From the NCBI RefSeq assembly GCF_004346865.1, contig NZ_SMGR01000004.1, forward strand, positions 186,001 through 250,000: 64,000 nt of DNA, given 5' to 3'. Shown piece after piece: positions 62,593 to 64,000 of the stretch. Both the position numbers and the translations under genes were made by a program. Numbering within the stretch: position 1 is the first letter of the stretch; every line of letters begins with the position of its first letter. Below the pieces are notes generated by a model that was not told the DNA's origin, did not search any database, and worked only from the letters and a program-made list of their open reading frames with translations. Source of the DNA: Shimia isoporae. Its GTDB lineage: Bacteria > Pseudomonadota > Alphaproteobacteria > Rhodobacterales > Rhodobacteraceae.

Positions 62593-63774
62593 TCACCCGG
62601 GCATCTTGAGAATGGCTTTGGACAGGATCGACAACATCACTTCGGATGTGCCGCCTTCGATGCTGTTGGCTTTGGAGCGCAACCAGTCTTTCGCAGCCTG
62701 ACCTGCGTCGTTGGATGCGCCTTCCCAGACCAGATCGTTGGCTCCACCGGCGCCGACGCGTAGCGATTGGCGACGCTTGTTGAGCTCTGTTCCAAGATAT
62801 TTTAGTTCAGCCGACCGCGCACCCAGTTCGTTGCCGGCGCGCATGTAGGCGCGCGTCATCGCGACATGGGCATCAAAAGCCATTTCGTCGACAAGAAAGG
62901 CACCCAGTTCGGCCCTCATCATCGGGTCATCCAGCCGCCCACTTTCGTCGAGGCCGATTGCCTCTACCGCATCCGATACCAAATCTGATTTCGCAAAAAT
63001 TGCAGAATCCGAGCCGCCAATCATCTCGCGTTCGTGGGTCAGAAGGTACTTGGCAATCGTCCAACCTTGACCGCGCTCGCCGACGATTTGTTCCGAAGGT
63101 ACTTTGACCGCATCAAAGAATGTCTCGCAGAAAGGAGAGGCGCCGGAGATCAGTTTGATCGGTTTGGTGCTAACTCCTTCGCTTTCCATGTCAAACAAAA
63201 GGAAAGAGATGCCAGTGTGTTTCTTTTCATCCGGTTCGGTACGCACCAGGCAGAAGATCCAGTCAGCCTTGTCTGCATAAGACGTCCAGATTTTTTGACC
63301 CGTGACCTCGAAGTGGTCGCCCTTGTCTTCGCCTTTGGTCTGAAGGCTCGCGAGGTCGGATCCGGCTCCCGGTTCGGAGTAGCCCTGACACCAGCGAATC
63401 TCGCCGCGTGCGATCTGTGGCAAATAGTGACGTTTCTGTTCTTCGGAACCGAACTGCAGTAGCGCGGGGCCCAGCATCCATATCCCGAAGCTTTGCAGCG
63501 GCGGGCGGGCGTTGATGCGGCGCATTTCTTCGGCGAGCACTTTTTGTTCAGGGCCGCTCAGGCCACCTCCGCCATACTCCTTGGGCCACGCGGGCACTGT
63601 CCAGCCGCGTTCCGCGTTTGCTTGAAGCCATTGCTTCTGCGCAGGCGAACTGAACTCGAACTTACGTCCGCCCCAGCAAATGTCGTCTTCACCCATTGGT
63701 TCGCGCATCTCCGGCGGGCAATTCTTTTCCAGCCACGCACGCGTCTCTTCCCGGAACTGTTCCAGGTCCGTCAT
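62593..63774 (-). CDS. Acyl-CoA dehydrogenase, large-subunit-like
   Basis: A 393-residue ACAD. FAD and substrate regions include CQGYSEPGAGSDLASL (about 130-145) and TGQKIWTSYADKADW. The C-terminus is NSIEGGTSEVML, with a Glu one residue from the classical YEGT position. This is typical of the FadE/PimC large-subunit group. The start at 63774 has AGGGAGG; the frame opens 34 codons earlier without one. It is the first gene of a minus-strand unit and its 5' region holds an inverted repeat beside the TetR-like start. Confidence 0.85.
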   Translation of the reverse strand: MTDLEQFREETRAWLEKNCPPEMREPMGEDDICWGGRKFEFSSPAQKQWLQANAERGWTVPAWPKEYGGGGLSGPEQKVLAEEMRRINARPPLQSFGIWMLGPALLQFGSEEQKRHYLPQIARGEIRWCQGYSEPGAGSDLASLQTKGEDKGDHFEVTGQKIWTSYADKADWIFCLVRTEPDEKKHTGISFLLFDMESEGVSTKPIKLISGASPFCETFFDAVKVPSEQIVGERGQGWTIAKYLLTHEREMIGGSDSAIFAKSDLVSDAVEAIGLDESGRLDDPMMRAELGAFLVDEMAFDAHVAMTRAYMRAGNELGARSAELKYLGTELNKRRQSLRVGAGGANDLVWEGASNDAGQAAKDWLRSKANSIEGGTSEVMLSILSKAILKMPG

Positions 63775-63837
63775 CTTGATTTTCCTCCCTGCCGCAATAC
63801 CCGTCGCAAGGCATTGGCGTTGCATGACTGATGGAAA

Positions 63838-63853
63838 CATACTACTGAGTATG
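63838..63853. promoter_or_regulatory. Candidate TetR operator, CATACT-ACTG-AGTATG
   Basis: A perfect 6-bp inverted repeat with four-base spacer, between the divergent acyl-CoA dehydrogenase and TetR-like genes. On the minus strand TTGACA, a plausible -35 element, lies just upstream of it. This arrangement is typical for a TetR repressor controlling a catabolic operon and itself. The regulator's binding is inferred, not shown. Confidence 0.55.
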
Positions 63854-63933
63854 CTGTCAACGAAGGCCACCCCCACGACGTCGCGTCAGCCGATGCGTCT
63901 CACCCAAGGGAAGGTGGCGAGGGGAAGAAGCGA

Positions 63934-64000
63934 ATGACTGCGGCGACCGCGGGTGCGGACAAAAAACCCATGAGCAAATCCAAGGCTGAAATCCTGGATG
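63934..64000 (+). CDS. TetR-like transcriptional regulator (partial)
   Basis: Only the first 22 codons are in the window: MTAATAGADKKPMSKSKAEI and the following Leu-Asp resemble the N-terminus of a TetR helix 1 (KAEILDAA-type). GGGGAAGAAG precedes the ATG at 63934; a second Met at codon 13 (63970) is also possible. Divergent from the dehydrogenase gene across the CATACT-AGTATG dyad. The call rests on the short visible part plus this context, so it is tentative. Confidence 0.5.
   Translation, partial: MTAATAGADKKPMSKSKAEILD

Overview
This window looks like chromosome of a marine alphaproteobacterium of the Rhodobacteraceae (Roseobacter group). The basis is gene content and protein style: an alphaproteobacterial serC leader RNA, a NaChBac-type sodium channel, Core-2-type glycosyltransferases with a long C-terminal extension, several Hint-domain proteins, a LivHMGF system with an embedded acyl-CoA ligase, and moderately high GC. 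No species call is possible from the sequence alone. I see no insertion sequence, prophage, CRISPR array or rRNA. One tRNA gene (Thr, anticodon CGU) is present.

Region 1 (1-15.4 kb) is a capsule or exopolysaccharide locus. It holds a KpsM-like ABC-2 permease cut by the window edge, CysQ, KdsB, a GT2 glycosyltransferase, a UDP-glucuronate 4-epimerase-like enzyme, a membrane FlaA1/WbpM-type dehydratase, a Wza/KpsD-type export lipoprotein, GalU, GalE, three more glycosyltransferases and a double-domain sulfotransferase. Kdo activation plus an ABC exporter suggests a group-2-like capsule. Sulfotransferase plus PAP phosphatase suggests the glycan is sulfated.

Region 2 (15.4-21.3 kb) is the conserved envelope block ptsN, hpf, lptB, lptA, lptC, kdsD and rnd, all on the minus strand, followed by a degenerate kinase-fold protein and the tRNA. 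Region 3 (21.3-37 kb) is mostly housekeeping: phosphatase, ClpP-like protease, serA-serC behind a leader RNA with serB nearby, lactate dehydrogenase, TauE-like permease, asparaginase, an IalB-like protein, RlmN, a WYL regulator, LOG and DapD. It ends with a GluR0-like ionotropic receptor homologue.

Region 4 (38-42 kb, plus a copy at 30.8 kb) carries four Hint-domain proteins with unrelated N-terminal domains. One has lost its Hint catalytic residues. Region 5 (42.3-50.4 kb) has dapE, a DUF2064 transferase, an FMN reductase, an OmpA lipoprotein, an Ada-like methyltransferase, a TetR/sterol-desaturase-like operon with a clear operator, a bacterial Nav channel, endonuclease III and a PfkB kinase.

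Region 6 (50.5-54.6 kb) is a second small glycan-modification island: a Core-2 glycosyltransferase paralogue, a sulfotransferase and two SDR enzymes. Region 7 (54.7-64 kb) is a catabolic import module: LivK, an acyl-CoA ligase, LivF/G/M/H, two different acyl-CoA dehydrogenases and the start of a divergent TetR-like gene. It probably imports and beta-oxidises a carboxylic acid.
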